Source: Deltaproteobacteria bacterium (lineage in GTDB: Bacteria; Desulfobacterota; Desulfuromonadia; Desulfuromonadales; BM103). From it: a stretch of DNA of 36,554 nucleotides. Below, piece after piece: positions 1 to 8,129 of this stretch. Under the pieces are notes generated by a model that was not told the origin of the DNA, ran no database searches, and saw nothing but the letters and a program-made list of their open reading frames with translations. The position numbers were made by a program, and so were the translations under genes. The stretch's first letter is position 1, and every line of letters begins with the position of its first letter. The stretch spans positions 1 to 36,554 of the forward strand of contig JAGXHL010000031.1 in assembly GCA_024636215.1 (NCBI GenBank), in the 5' to 3' direction.

Positions 1-66
1 ACCGTTGGGCCGGCAAAACTCGTAACTGGGAATCGGTTGAAATTGTTCGGCTCAACCCAGAGAAGA

Positions 67-90
67 AAAGGCCCTCCGAAGAGGACCTTT
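67..90. other. Inverted-repeat hairpin, possible terminator
   Basis: A 10-bp stem with one C-A mismatch (arms 67-76 and 81-90) closes a CGAA tetraloop. No T-run follows on either strand, so a terminator role is only possible. Reading frame 1 on the plus strand is open from base 1 to a TGA at 130-132 and may be the tail of an unrecognised gene from outside the window. Nothing else is recognisable before the integrase. Confidence 0.35.
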
Positions 91-198
91 GTGATAAAGC
101 GGCTTAACCGAAAAAGGCGACAACTATATTGACATCCGCCGATAACTACCTTTATTAATTTCAGCGATTTCCTGAATGGATATTTGTGGTTCCCAGAA

Positions 199-1407
199 TC
201 AGGTTTCAGCCAAAGGGCTGTCTTGGGAACTCTTCAATGAATCCAGATAGTCGGCCCACCGCTGCATCATTATTTTTCTTTCATCTCTGTGAGCCGTGCG
301 ATTATAAGCCCGTCCATTGGGGTCACGTACTGCGTGGGCTAACTGGTGTTCGATGTAATCTGGACGAAATTTCAGTATTTCATCCATAATGGTTCTGGCC
401 ATAGCCCTGAAGCCGTGACCGGTCATCTCGTCCTTTTCATAGCCCATGCGCCGCAAGGCGGCATTAACGGCGTTGTTGCTCAAGGGACGTGCATTGGAGC
501 GAGCACTGGGAAAGAGGTAACGGCTGCGGCTGGTCAGGGCATGAAGTTCTCGAAGGATAGCAAGGGACTGGGTGGAAAGTGGCACCAGATGCGCGTCCTT
601 CATCTTCATCCGTTCGGCAGGAATATTCCATTCCGCAGCGTCAAAATCGATCTCAGTCCATTCTGCCTGGCGCAGCTCACCAGGACGCACGAAAACCAGG
701 GGTGCCAGCTGCAGGGCACACTTCACAACGAATGATCCCTGATAGCCATCGATGGCCCGCAACAGATCGGCAACTTTTGCCGGGTCAGTGATGGCGGCGA
801 GATGGTTTTTTTTCGCCGGAGGCAAAGCCCCTTTCAGATCGGCGGCAGGATCACGCTCAGCGCGACCGGTTGCAATGGCATAACGGAACACTTGGCCACA
901 AATAGTCTTAATCCGGTGCGCCGTCTCCAGTGCACCACGGGTTTCAACCCGGCGCAAAACTTTCAGTACGTCGGGCGCTTTGATCTCGGCAATCGGCAGT
1001 GACCCGAGCCAGGGGAAAACATCCCGCTCGAGACGGCGAAGGGTCGTGTGGGCGTGCACCTCGGTCCAGGTCGGGGTGAACTTCTGATGCCATTCACGAG
1101 CGACCACCTCGAAGCTGTCAAGCTCCTGAACAGCGGACTGCTGCTGAGCCCTGCGCACTTGTGATGGATCAATGTCGGCAGCTACCTGCTTTCTGGCGGC
1201 CAGCCGTTTTTCCCTGGCATCGCTCAGGCTGACCTCGGGATAGGTTCCAAAGGAGATCAACTTCTCTTTGCCGGCAAAGCGATATTTGAACCGCCAGCCT
1301 TTCTTCCCATTTGGGGTCACCAGGAGAAAAAGGCCATCGCCATCAAACAGCTTGTACTGCTTCTCGCGTGGCTTGGCATTACGAACCTTGGCATCGCTCA
1401 GGGGCAT
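199..1407 (-). CDS. P4-type tyrosine recombinase (integrase)
   Basis: A 402-residue site-specific integrase, normal length for the P4/DUF4102 family. Residues 1-90 form the arm-type DNA-binding domain (with GLFLLV and the WRFKYRF strand), about 95-195 the core-binding SAM-like domain, and 205-390 the catalytic domain. Catalytic residues visible are R241 (in RPGELR), H331 and R334 (HGFR), H358 (QLAH) and the nucleophile Y368 (RAYNRT). The start follows a GGAGGAAT ribosome site by 7 nt. It lies 182 bp from the 3' end of the tmRNA gene. Members of this family commonly integrate in tRNA or tmRNA 3' ends, so ssrA is the likely attachment site and an island probably extends leftward beyond base 1. 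The family assignment is firm; the target site is inferred. Confidence 0.95.
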   Translation of the reverse strand: MPLSDAKVRNAKPREKQYKLFDGDGLFLLVTPNGKKGWRFKYRFAGKEKLISFGTYPEVSLSDAREKRLAARKQVAADIDPSQVRRAQQQSAVQELDSFEVVAREWHQKFTPTWTEVHAHTTLRRLERDVFPWLGSLPIAEIKAPDVLKVLRRVETRGALETAHRIKTICGQVFRYAIATGRAERDPAADLKGALPPAKKNHLAAITDPAKVADLLRAIDGYQGSFVVKCALQLAPLVFVRPGELRQAEWTEIDFDAAEWNIPAERMKMKDAHLVPLSTQSLAILRELHALTSRSRYLFPSARSNARPLSNNAVNAALRRMGYEKDEMTGHGFRAMARTIMDEILKFRPDYIEHQLAHAVRDPNGRAYNRTAHRDERKIMMQRWADYLDSLKSSQDSPLAET

Positions 1408-1529
1408 GGGGTATTCCTCCGGCGCCGGGGGTAGAAGAAAGCAATCGGGGGTAACATTGCTCTTTTTCTACCCCTCTTTACCCCGGATGTCAACAACCAT
1501 GGCTGAACCAATCTGGACACCAGGACAAC

Positions 1530-1555
1530 AAAAAACCCGCCTTTTCAGCGGGTTT
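1530..1555 (-). terminator. Intrinsic terminator downstream of tmRNA
   Basis: On the minus strand an 8-bp stem AAACCCGC/GCGGGTTT with a 7-nt loop runs into a six-T tract. It lies about 35 nt past the mature tmRNA 3' end and would end ssrA transcription. If an island is integrated at the CCA end of ssrA, this terminator belongs to the island side. Confidence 0.8.
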
Positions 1556-1588
1556 CCTGACCATCTTGGACTTCAATGGATTTTCAAA

Positions 1589-1939
1589 TGGTGGAGGTGG
1601 CGGGAATCGAACCCGCGTCCGAAAATCTTTCACGTCTAGCGTCTACATGCGTAGTTCGTGTTTTGCTTAACCTGTAAAAGCTCCCACGAACAGGATCTTT
1701 TGCAGGGGAGTCCGCTTAAGTTTCGTCTGAGTGCCACGGACACTCACAAAGACTAGCCCACTATATTAACGTCTCAAAACCCACATGGGCGATGAGCAAA
1801 GAGACGTAACAGCAATTAAGCTGCTAATGCGTAACGAACGTCAGTATCGGCGTTTGTATGTGTTGGGCTTTGTTACGGAGCCAGCCCACTCCGGCATGCA
1901 ACCAGCGCTTCCAATCCCCGTCGAAACCTGGGCACCCCC
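1589..1939 (-). ncRNA. ssrA: tmRNA (transfer-messenger RNA)
   Basis: This 351-nt RNA rescues stalled ribosomes by adding a degradation tag. The tRNA-like 3' half reads GGTTCGATTCCCGCC (T arm), then an acceptor strand CACCTCC and an encoded ACCA. The 5' GGGGGTG pairs with that strand with one G-U, setting the ends at 1939 and 1589, and the 5' region has the usual GGTTTCGACGGGG. The tag frame runs from GCC at 1851-1849 to TAA at 1818-1816 and encodes ADTDVRYALAA, ending in the canonical ALAA degron. The partner smpB lies just upstream. The tag resembles that of Desulfuromonas-type bacteria, from memory. Confidence 0.97.
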
Positions 1940-1955
1940 TTATAATTCGTAGCGT

Positions 1956-1993
1956 GTGGCGCGCGGCGAGTGGCGCGAACAGGTTATTCGCGC
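1956..1993. repeat. Short GTGGCGC heptamer array with hairpin
   Basis: Three 7-bp units (GTGGCGC, GCGGCGA, GTGGCGC; 1956-1976) lie between smpB and tmRNA. They run into a hairpin with 7-bp arms GCGCGAA (1973-1979) and TTCGCGC (1987-1993). The GTGGCGC unit is the same word found at 15333-15353 and 30069-30089. It is probably a remnant of the same repeat family. Confidence 0.6.
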
Positions 1994-2053
1994 TTCGCAC
2001 ATCACAATTACATAATCTCACATTTATTTCGCTAATTCAAGTTCTTAAGAAAA

Positions 2054-2509
2054 TTATCTCGAGTGATCTCTCATGGCCCTTGATGCTTCACGATTAGCCT
2101 GCTGGCGTTTCAGGGTCTCGCGTTTATCGTAGAGCTTCTTACCGCGACAAATACCGATTTCAAGCTTAACCTTACTGTCTTTGAAATAAACCTTGGTCGG
2201 CACCAGGGTCAATCCCTTTTCAGCGACCTTCTTACTTAACTTTTCGATCTCATAGCCGTGCAGGAGCAGCTTGCGCGCGCGCAACGGATCGTGATTTTCA
2301 CGATTGCCCTGCTCGTATGGGCTGATATTCATATTATCGACGAACACCTCGCCGTTACGGATCCGGCAATAAGCTTCCTTGATGCTCACCTGCCCCAGGC
2401 GCATCGATTTAACCTCGGTGCCCTGGAGCACCAGCCCTGCCTCTAGCACCTCATCAACGAAATACTCGTGATAAGCCTTCTTGTTGTTGGCGATGATTTT
2501 TATGCCCAT
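2054..2509 (-). CDS. smpB: SsrA-binding protein SmpB
   Basis: A 151-residue partner of tmRNA that binds its tRNA-like domain and brings it to the stalled ribosome. The family core is present: an OB-fold start (KIIANNKKAYHEY), the GLVLQGTEVKS segment, the ISPYEQGN stretch, and the basic C-terminal tail (KRETLKRQQANREASRAMRDHSR region) that reads the empty mRNA channel. Length is typical. It is transcribed toward ssrA, 114 bp upstream of the tmRNA 5' end, an arrangement that fits their joint role in trans-translation. The ATG at 2509 has only a weak AGG-type ribosome site. Confidence 0.97.
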   Translation of the reverse strand: MGIKIIANNKKAYHEYFVDEVLEAGLVLQGTEVKSMRLGQVSIKEAYCRIRNGEVFVDNMNISPYEQGNRENHDPLRARKLLLHGYEIEKLSKKVAEKGLTLVPTKVYFKDSKVKLEIGICRGKKLYDKRETLKRQQANREASRAMRDHSR

Positions 2510-2520
2510 GACAAAACCTG

Positions 2521-2590
2521 GCTGTAAGCTATAAGTTGTTAGCCTTAATAAAAAACCTTACAGCTTAAAGCTGATGGCTTATTGCTAAAA
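2521..2590. repeat. Heptamer array filling the smpB/rseC gap
   Basis: Ten consecutive 7-mers, nine of which start GC, GT or CC: GCTGTAA, GCTATAA, GTTGTTA, GCCTTAA, an A-rich unit, then CCTTACA, GCTTAAA, GCTGATG, GCTTATT, GCTAAAA. The two halves are related as loose inverted copies (CTGTAAG against CTTACAG). The array starts 11 nt upstream of smpB and ends 1 nt after the stop codon of the RseC-like gene, so it fills the whole gap. Two of its words recur at 33404-33417. Confidence 0.65.
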
Positions 2591-2591
2591 T

Positions 2592-3038
2592 TTAGAGTGT
2601 CTCTTTGATAATCTCTGTGATCTTCGGCATATAGCTTTCCTTGTTCAGAACGCTGCTGCCGACCCGCAGAATCAGGAAGCTGCCGCTCATGAAAAAGACC
2701 CCGAAAATGGCTGAGAGCAGGTTGGGGTCGAGCCCGGTCGGAACGGACTCACCGACCAGCATGCCGGTAATGGCACCTATGACCAGAGCAATCAGGGGGA
2801 CGATATATAACAGAAAAGAAGACTGCAGGAAAGACTTCGTTGTGGTTGCAATGCGTACCTGCTCGCCGACTTCGGCAGCCAGAGAGTTCTGCACCTCGAT
2901 CAGACGGGTGTTACCGTCATCGCCGAGGGCGCAGTTGCCGTTGGTTGCACAATTCTCGCAGAGGCTGCTCTTGGTGCACATGACCACTGCGACCAGCTTG
3001 CCCTTCAATTCGACGACTGTACCAACTTCTTCAATCAT
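2592..3038 (-). CDS. RseC/MucC-family membrane protein (SoxR-reducing family)
   Basis: A 148-residue inner-membrane protein. Residues 1-70 form a soluble N-terminal domain with a cysteine cluster C-x6-C-x2-C-x5-C in about residues 21-37, as in the RseC_MucC family, which includes RseC of the sigma-E system and RsxC-linked SoxR-reducing components. Two hydrophobic helices follow at about 74-95 and 105-127. In relatives the protein modulates a redox or envelope-stress partner; its partner here is not visible because no rpoE or rnf gene is adjacent. Family assignment is good, exact role unknown. Confidence 0.8.
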   Translation of the reverse strand: MIEEVGTVVELKGKLVAVVMCTKSSLCENCATNGNCALGDDGNTRLIEVQNSLAAEVGEQVRIATTTKSFLQSSFLLYIVPLIALVIGAITGMLVGESVPTGLDPNLLSAIFGVFFMSGSFLILRVGSSVLNKESYMPKITEIIKETL

Positions 3039-3169
3039 AACAATTTCTTACCCACCTCTAACAGTGTCCAGTTTAAAGCTTGAAACAACAATGCGTTATA
3101 TTGACCTGTTATTTTGACCTGGTTAAAATCTTACCACGTAAGTTCTCAGATGAACAAACTCATGGCTGA

Positions 3170-4486
3170 TCATGTATGTGGCATTATAAGGACAGGTTGT
3201 GAATACGGCAAGACGTTCTCGCCCTTCAGATAGAGGTGGGTGACATGAACCTCTTTGCCAGAGGCACAAAGTGTCTCTTCCAAGGCATCGGCATTTGGCA
3301 TATCAGGCAGCGTGACAACCTGAAAAGAGGCCTCATAACCGGGGACAAGTCGTCCCATCCTGCCCTGCAAGCCAAGGGCTTTCGCTCCGCCAAGGGTCGC
3401 GATTTCAATCCAGATAGCTGGTTCTGCCACTCCCGCAAAACATTCGAAGGCAAATGCCATTTCATCCCAGATGGAAAGACTGCCGGAGCTTGCCAGGCTG
3501 TCGGTCCCCAGGGCCAAAGGAATTCCGGCCTTACGATAAGCAGCCACCGGTGCCTTACCGACAGTCAGGGCGGCGTTGGAGCGTGGACAGAGAGTGACAC
3601 AACAACCCGACTGTTTGAGACGTTCCAGATCGGCCGTGTCAACCTGCACCCCATGGACGACCATATCCCCCGGCTGAAGACGTCCTTCAGTGCACAGAGC
3701 ACTGACCGGACTGCAAGCAGGCGGTGATGTGGCCAAAGGGTCCCATCTTGCAGAGGCATAGAGTTTTTCGGCAATGGCGCCGCTGCCGTCTTGCAAAAAT
3801 TCACTTTCGGCAGCGGATTCCGCCACATGCATGCTGCACTGCAAGGCGGACTCTTGTGCGAAGGCAAAGACATGCTCGGTGGCTGCGGGGGACAAAGTGT
3901 AGGGAGCATGAGGAGCAAGGCCCCAGAGAAGGTTTTGTGCCGGTGGAGTGGCCGTAAGAGCCTTGATAGCCGAGAGACGTTCTTCGACCAGGGCGAGATC
4001 CTGGCCAAGGACTTCGGCGAAGACCCGTCCGTATAACGGAGAACCAAGGTAGGCGTCAACAGCACTCAGAGTGGTCAAGATATCGCCAACAGCGCCTGTC
4101 CCGGCAAGCAGGGAGGCTTTCAGCCCTGCTTCGAGTGAACCTTGCAACTGTTTTTCGTTAAGCCCCCTCCTGATACGCACCAGCCAAAGGACCCAGTCGA
4201 CAAAGTCAACCGGCGGCTGCTGTTCTCCGGCCTCGGCGGCCCAATCGGCAAAGCAGCTTAGCTCAAGGTGCGTGTGGGCGTTGACCATCGGCGGCAGGAG
4301 AACGGCGTCACCGAAATCGACGAGATGTGCTGCAGGATGAGCGTCAGCCAGTTCCCGATAAGGGCCTGCCGCCTGAATGAGCCCTGACGCAACCAGGACG
4401 GCGCCGTCTTCCACCAATGGAGAGGCGTTCGACAGCAGATAGCGGGCCCGGTAGAGAGTTTGGCCATTCATCACTGGCTCAGGCAT
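3170..4486 (-). CDS. Amidohydrolase, MtaD/TrzA class (candidate aminofutalosine deaminase)
   Basis: A metal-dependent deaminase of about 440 residues. Metal ligands and motifs in order: NAHTHLE (H71, H73), APHAPYTLSP near 190-200, HVAES (about H220), VVHG (about H278) and LGTDSLAS (about D329). In Desulfuromonadales such enzymes often act on 6-aminodeoxyfutalosine in menaquinone synthesis, but S-adenosylhomocysteine or methylthioadenosine deamination is equally compatible, so the substrate is left open. The start is uncertain: GTG at 4501, ATG at 4486 and ATG at 4471 are in frame and separated by an imperfect 15-nt duplication, none with a clear ribosome site. The ATG at 4486 lies just after the panP stop and suggests translational coupling. 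Confidence 0.8.
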   Translation of the reverse strand: MPEPVMNGQTLYRARYLLSNASPLVEDGAVLVASGLIQAAGPYRELADAHPAAHLVDFGDAVLLPPMVNAHTHLELSCFADWAAEAGEQQPPVDFVDWVLWLVRIRRGLNEKQLQGSLEAGLKASLLAGTGAVGDILTTLSAVDAYLGSPLYGRVFAEVLGQDLALVEERLSAIKALTATPPAQNLLWGLAPHAPYTLSPAATEHVFAFAQESALQCSMHVAESAAESEFLQDGSGAIAEKLYASARWDPLATSPPACSPVSALCTEGRLQPGDMVVHGVQVDTADLERLKQSGCCVTLCPRSNAALTVGKAPVAAYRKAGIPLALGTDSLASSGSLSIWDEMAFAFECFAGVAEPAIWIEIATLGGAKALGLQGRMGRLVPGYEASFQVVTLPDMPNADALEETLCASGKEVHVTHLYLKGENVLPYSQPVLIMPHT

Positions 4487-4493
4487 CACAGGC

Positions 4494-6158
4494 TCAGGCA
4501 CAGGCTGTTTCAGGCGGAGTCACAACTTGCGAACAGATTGTATGGACCTGCTCCATGAGAGACTGGATGTCCTGCTGCAGAATAATCGTGCATTGCTCCT
4601 TCAGCACCGAGGTGAGGATGTCATCTGTGGTCAGGGGGTTGGCAAGCACCACGCGCAGGACGGTCAACTCCTGTGCATAGCCAGACACCCGCAAGCGCGT
4701 TCTGGAAACAAAGGTTTTGCCCGCTTCCCGTTGATCTTTCTGCAGCAGTTGATTGATCCGGTCAATCAGAAGGTTGATCTCTGCAGCCTGTTGGTCGGTC
4801 GCCCGGGCCAGGGCCTGCTGAACAGCCTTCGGACAGTAACGGTAGGTAAAAATATTCAGTTGCGGTGCGTTGGTCAGTTCAAAATCGGGGTGCTGATGAA
4901 TCATCTGCGCAAAGGATCTGGCGCGTTCTATGCCAAGATCGATGAGAAGTTCATAGCCCTTTCGGCCGATGATCGAGAGACCGGCGTGAACCAGCATGGC
5001 CATGCCCGGACGGGAACCTTCAAGGGTATGGCTGCCGAGGTCCTTGGAACCGTGGCGCAAAATATAGTTGGCATGATGCTCAATTGCGGAGAGCGCGGTG
5101 GGATCCTTGAACAGAACCATCCCTGCGCCCATCGGCACATAGAGCTGCTTGTGTGCATCCATGGTGACCGAATCGGCACGATCGATGCCGCTCAGCAAGG
5201 GGCGGTGCTGCTCGGAAAAGAGCGTCGGTCCTCCCCAGGCCGCGTCAACATGGAAATGGCAGCCAAGCTCCCGGGCGAGATCAGCCATGTCGTTGAGCGG
5301 ATCCACAGAACCCGTTTCGGTGGTTCCGGCAATACCGACCAGAGCCAGAGGGCGGATGTTTTCGTCCTGCAAACGACGACAGGACTCTTTAAGTTGAACC
5401 ATATCGATGCGATTGTCGGAGTCCGTCTCGACCCTGATCAGGTTGTCCCGACCCAGACCAAGCAGGTCGACGGCCTTGCCGAGGGAATAGTGGCCGCGAC
5501 TGGAGACGAGCACGGCAAGACCCTCGCAATCAAGATGGCGCAAGGCTTTGACCAGGCCCTCTTTAGCGATCCCCCCAAAGCTACCGGAGGGGGCACAGAG
5601 CGTGTTGCGCGCCACCCACAACGCTGTGGCGTTGGCGATGGTCCCACCCGAGCAGAAAGCGCCGAGGGCGTGCTGGCTATTGTGAATCCACTGCTGGTAG
5701 AAAGACGCTTCACCCCGGTAGATCAGATGATGAAGCATGGCCAGGGTCTGACGCTCCAGCGGTGTAAAAGCCTTGGAGGTCTCAACCTTGACCAGGTTCT
5801 GATTCAAAGCGGTCATGATCCGTGAGAGCGGCAGCATGAAGTAAGGCAGCGCCGAGGTCATGTGACCGATAAAACCGGGCGCAGCCGTATGCACCGACTG
5901 GGCAACCAGCTTCTCCTTGACAAAGTCGGTGTATTCGGAAACGAAAGTTGGCTCTTCGGGAATAGCAGAGAGAGAAAAATCGGCTTCTATCTCTTCGATA
6001 CTGCGTTCGAGGGCGACGATATGGGTCTGCAAAAACCCGGCGACATCTTTGGAAATCGCCTGATCGATCTCGCCGAGAGTGGATTCAGGCGCTTCCGGAA
6101 TGGTGAAAATCCGGTAGAGGTTTTCCAGGGTCGCGCGTGCGATATCTTGGGTCATCAT
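4494..6158 (-). CDS. panP: PLP-dependent decarboxylase, PanP-type aspartate 1-decarboxylase
   Basis: A 554-residue fold-type I PLP decarboxylase of the group II (glutamate decarboxylase-like) family. Visible features are SGGTIANATAL (about 170-180), the stacking H223 region (SRGHYSLGKA), HVDAAWGG (H303, D305) and the Schiff-base lysine K337 in DAHKQLYVP. Its length and position match PanP, which makes beta-alanine from aspartate in place of PanD. It begins 3 nt after the panC stop and panB follows upstream, so the three genes would supply both halves of pantothenate. A glutamate or tyrosine decarboxylase is the alternative, but the context favours PanP. Either of two adjacent ATGs (6158, 6155) could be used. 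Confidence 0.85.
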   Translation of the reverse strand: MMTQDIARATLENLYRIFTIPEAPESTLGEIDQAISKDVAGFLQTHIVALERSIEEIEADFSLSAIPEEPTFVSEYTDFVKEKLVAQSVHTAAPGFIGHMTSALPYFMLPLSRIMTALNQNLVKVETSKAFTPLERQTLAMLHHLIYRGEASFYQQWIHNSQHALGAFCSGGTIANATALWVARNTLCAPSGSFGGIAKEGLVKALRHLDCEGLAVLVSSRGHYSLGKAVDLLGLGRDNLIRVETDSDNRIDMVQLKESCRRLQDENIRPLALVGIAGTTETGSVDPLNDMADLARELGCHFHVDAAWGGPTLFSEQHRPLLSGIDRADSVTMDAHKQLYVPMGAGMVLFKDPTALSAIEHHANYILRHGSKDLGSHTLEGSRPGMAMLVHAGLSIIGRKGYELLIDLGIERARSFAQMIHQHPDFELTNAPQLNIFTYRYCPKAVQQALARATDQQAAEINLLIDRINQLLQKDQREAGKTFVSRTRLRVSGYAQELTVLRVVLANPLTTDDILTSVLKEQCTIILQQDIQSLMEQVHTICSQVVTPPETACA

Positions 6159-6161
6159 GTC

Positions 6162-7016
6162 TTAAGCCTGAGAGATGAGGTGACCATTATCGATCAAGCG
6201 AGTCTTACCCACAGAAACCGCCAGCAGCATGACCGACTCGTGATCTATGCGGTCGACCTCTGCAAGACTCTGCGCATGACAGATTTTCACGTAATCGATT
6301 TTCAAGTCAGCCTCTTTCAGCAAACGGTCCAGGGCTTTCTGCAAAACTTTTTCAGAACTTGTCTCGCCATTCTGCGCCATTTCAGCAGACAAGCGCAAGG
6401 TCTTCACCAGGGCAAGCGCCTGCTGCCGCTCAGTCACCGAGAGGTAGACATTACGAGAGCTCATGGCCAGGCCATCGGACTCGCGAATAATCGGCATGCC
6501 GACAATCTCCACCGGCAGGTTGAGATCAGCGGTCATGCGGGTGATGACCGCCAGCTGCTGATAATCCTTGCGGCCGAAAAGGGCGAGGTGCGGCAAGACA
6601 AGAGAGAACAGCTTGGTAACCACCGTGGTGACGCCGCGAAAATGCGTCGGCCGACTGGCCCCTTCGAGAGTCGTCGTCAAGGGCCCTTCAACAGTGACAT
6701 AGGTCGCATAGCCAGGCGGATAGATCGTCTCGACATGGGGATAGAAAAGCAGATCGACTCCGCACGCGCGGGCCATGGCCTCATCGCGCTGAAAATCTCG
6801 CGGGTAACGGTCCAGATCCTCGCCCTGCCCGAACTGGGTCGGATTAATGAAGATCGACAACACCAGCAGGTCGCCACGCTTGCGGCCTTCTCGCAACAGA
6901 GAGAGATGACCCTCATGCAAAAACCCCATGGTCGGCACGAAGGAAATTTTTTGCCCTGCTGCCCTGGCGGCCAGACAGCGGCTCTGCATCGCTTGAATAT
7001 CTGTGATTAGTTTCAT
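6162..7016 (-). CDS. panC: Pantothenate synthetase
   Basis: A 284-residue cytoplasmic enzyme that joins pantoate and beta-alanine using ATP, the last step of pantothenate synthesis. The nucleotidyl-transferase HIGH motif is GFLHEGHLSL (H34, H37). FINPTQFGQGEDLDRYPRD, LFGRKDYQQL (ATP and pantoate binding) and SSRNVYL (KMSKS-like loop) follow in the family order. Length is standard. The ATG at 7016 lacks a good ribosome site: the expected place is taken by an A/T spacer and then the heptamer hairpin at 7026-7095, whose loop carries GGAGG on the mRNA strand. It lies directly before panP. Confidence 0.97.
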   Translation of the reverse strand: MKLITDIQAMQSRCLAARAAGQKISFVPTMGFLHEGHLSLLREGRKRGDLLVLSIFINPTQFGQGEDLDRYPRDFQRDEAMARACGVDLLFYPHVETIYPPGYATYVTVEGPLTTTLEGASRPTHFRGVTTVVTKLFSLVLPHLALFGRKDYQQLAVITRMTADLNLPVEIVGMPIIRESDGLAMSSRNVYLSVTERQQALALVKTLRLSAEMAQNGETSSEKVLQKALDRLLKEADLKIDYVKICHAQSLAEVDRIDHESVMLLAVSVGKTRLIDNGHLISQA

Positions 7017-7025
7017 AGAAAAATC

Positions 7026-7095
7026 GGGGGCTTGAGGCTGGGGGCTGGGGACTAACCTCCAGCCCCCAGTCCCCAGCTCCCAGTCCCCAGCCCCC
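7026..7095. repeat. Inverted heptamer array between panB and panC
   Basis: The left arm is four 7-mers (GGGGGCT, TGAGGCT, GGGGGCT, GGGGACT; 7026-7053). The right arm is five 7-mers (AGCCCCC, AGTCCCC, AGCTCCC, AGTCCCC, AGCCCCC; 7061-7095). The arms are inverted copies around a 7-nt spacer and would form a very strong hairpin in the pan transcript. The array begins 4 nt after the panB stop codon and ends 9 nt before the panC ATG. Confidence 0.85.
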
Positions 7096-7099
7096 GCCT

Positions 7100-7912
7100 T
7101 TAAAACGAATTCTCCGGCCCCGGGAAAGTCCCATCCTTGACTTCACGAATGTAATCATCGATCCCGGCGCGAATGGTTCCTGAGACATCGGCGAAGCGTT
7201 TGACGAATTTCGGCGAGTATTTTTCGCAGAGACCCAGGATATCGTGAATGACCAGCACCTGACCGTCACAGTCGACTCCGGCGCCGATGCCGATGGTCGG
7301 AATCGTCAACTCAGCGGAGATCTGCCTGGCGAGCTCTGCGGGAATCCCTTCAAGGACCACGGCGCAGGCACCCGCTGCGGCGACGGCCCGTGCATCAGTT
7401 AATAGCTGATTCGCCTGGGCCTCCTCGCGGCCCTGGACACGAAAACCGCCCATGCGATGAATTGACTGCGGTGTCAAGCCGATATGCGCAACCACCGGCA
7501 CATCCATGGCGACAATGGCCCGGATTGTCTCGGCCACGTTGACGCCCCCTTCCAGTTTGACCGCATGAGCCCCGCCTTCCTTGACCAGACGCCCGGCATT
7601 GCGGCGGGCCTCGGCGAGCTCAACCTGGTAGGACATGAAAGGCAGATCCGCAACCACCAGGGCTTGTCCGGTGCCGCGAACGACAGCCCGGGTATGGTAG
7701 ATCATCTCGTCCATAGTGACCGGCAGGGTGTTATCGTATCCGGCGAACACGGTGCCAGCAGAGTCGCCCACCAGGATCACGTCAACCCCAGCCTGGTCCA
7801 TGATGCGCGCAAAGGGATAATCGTAGGCTGTGAGCACCGTAATCTTCTCACCACGGGCCTTCATGGCCTGCAGAGAAAGAACCGTTGTCGTCTTCTTTTT
7901 TGTAGCACACAC
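7100..7912 (-). CDS. panB: 3-methyl-2-oxobutanoate hydroxymethyltransferase
   Basis: A 270-residue enzyme that transfers a hydroxymethyl group from 5,10-methylene-tetrahydrofolate to ketoisovalerate, the first committed step to pantoate. Family landmarks include [37 protein letters not shown] (metal-binding Asp), the KLEGG motif, HIGLTPQS, and [17 protein letters not shown]. Length is normal. A CAGGAGGTTAACTCCC leader puts GGAGG about 9 nt before the ATG. Upstream lies a terminator (7946-7975), so panB is either expressed from read-through or from a weak promoter inside 7913-7945. Confidence 0.97.
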   Translation of the reverse strand: MCATKKKTTTVLSLQAMKARGEKITVLTAYDYPFARIMDQAGVDVILVGDSAGTVFAGYDNTLPVTMDEMIYHTRAVVRGTGQALVVADLPFMSYQVELAEARRNAGRLVKEGGAHAVKLEGGVNVAETIRAIVAMDVPVVAHIGLTPQSIHRMGGFRVQGREEAQANQLLTDARAVAAAGACAVVLEGIPAELARQISAELTIPTIGIGAGVDCDGQVLVIHDILGLCEKYSPKFVKRFADVSGTIRAGIDDYIREVKDGTFPGPENSF

Positions 7913-7945
7913 GGGAGTTAACCTCCTGAAATTGTTTCTAAAACG

Positions 7946-7975
7946 AAAAAAGCCCTCCGAGTCCGTACGGAAGGC
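7946..7975 (-). terminator. Intrinsic terminator upstream of panB
   Basis: On the minus strand an 8-bp stem GCCTTCCG/CGGAGGGC (one G-U) with an 8-nt loop is followed by six Ts. It ends the RNA starting near 8124, 34 nt before the panB ATG. It can be the terminator of a small RNA or an attenuator controlling panB. Confidence 0.8.
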
Positions 7976-8124
7976 AGTCGCATGTCACGGTGCAGGCACC
8001 GATCGTGTTCCTTACTACTACTGCCGTCCCGGTCGCATCGATCCAGGCGGTATGTCGTTGAAGCAGGCAATACAGCAGCTCCGGCACGAGTTCCGGGCTT
8101 TAAAAACAGCGTTCTGAAAAAGCG
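7946..8124 (-). ncRNA. Candidate rod-shaped small RNA (6S-like) or panB leader
   Basis: A transcript of about 180 nt is bounded by a sigma70-like promoter and an intrinsic terminator, with no convincing ORF. Pairings readable by eye form one long rod: AGTCGC at the 5' end with GCGACT next to the terminator, TCGTG with CACGA, CTGCTGT with ACGGCAG, and CCTGG with CCGGG around an apical loop. A small hairpin CGGTG-CCTG-CACCG lies in the 3' half. Size and rod shape with internal bubbles fit 6S RNA, which binds RNA polymerase, but I do not recognise a conserved 6S sequence. The other reading is a regulatory leader of panB. It occupies most of the 348-bp gap between panB and the exporter gene. Confidence 0.45.
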
Positions 8125-8129
8125 ACTCC

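Noticed and set aside
1268..1639. Plus-strand frame ending in WWRWRESNPRP
   Set aside because: This is the well-known false protein produced by translating opposite to a tRNA/tmRNA 3' end. It also runs opposite to the integrase gene.
4527..5825. 432-codon plus-strand frame
   Set aside because: It is antisense to panP, shows no recognisable domain, and arises from codon bias of the real gene on the other strand.
5862..7010. 382-codon plus-strand frame
   Set aside because: It is antisense to panP/panC. The minus-strand panC is certain, and the frame has no family signature.
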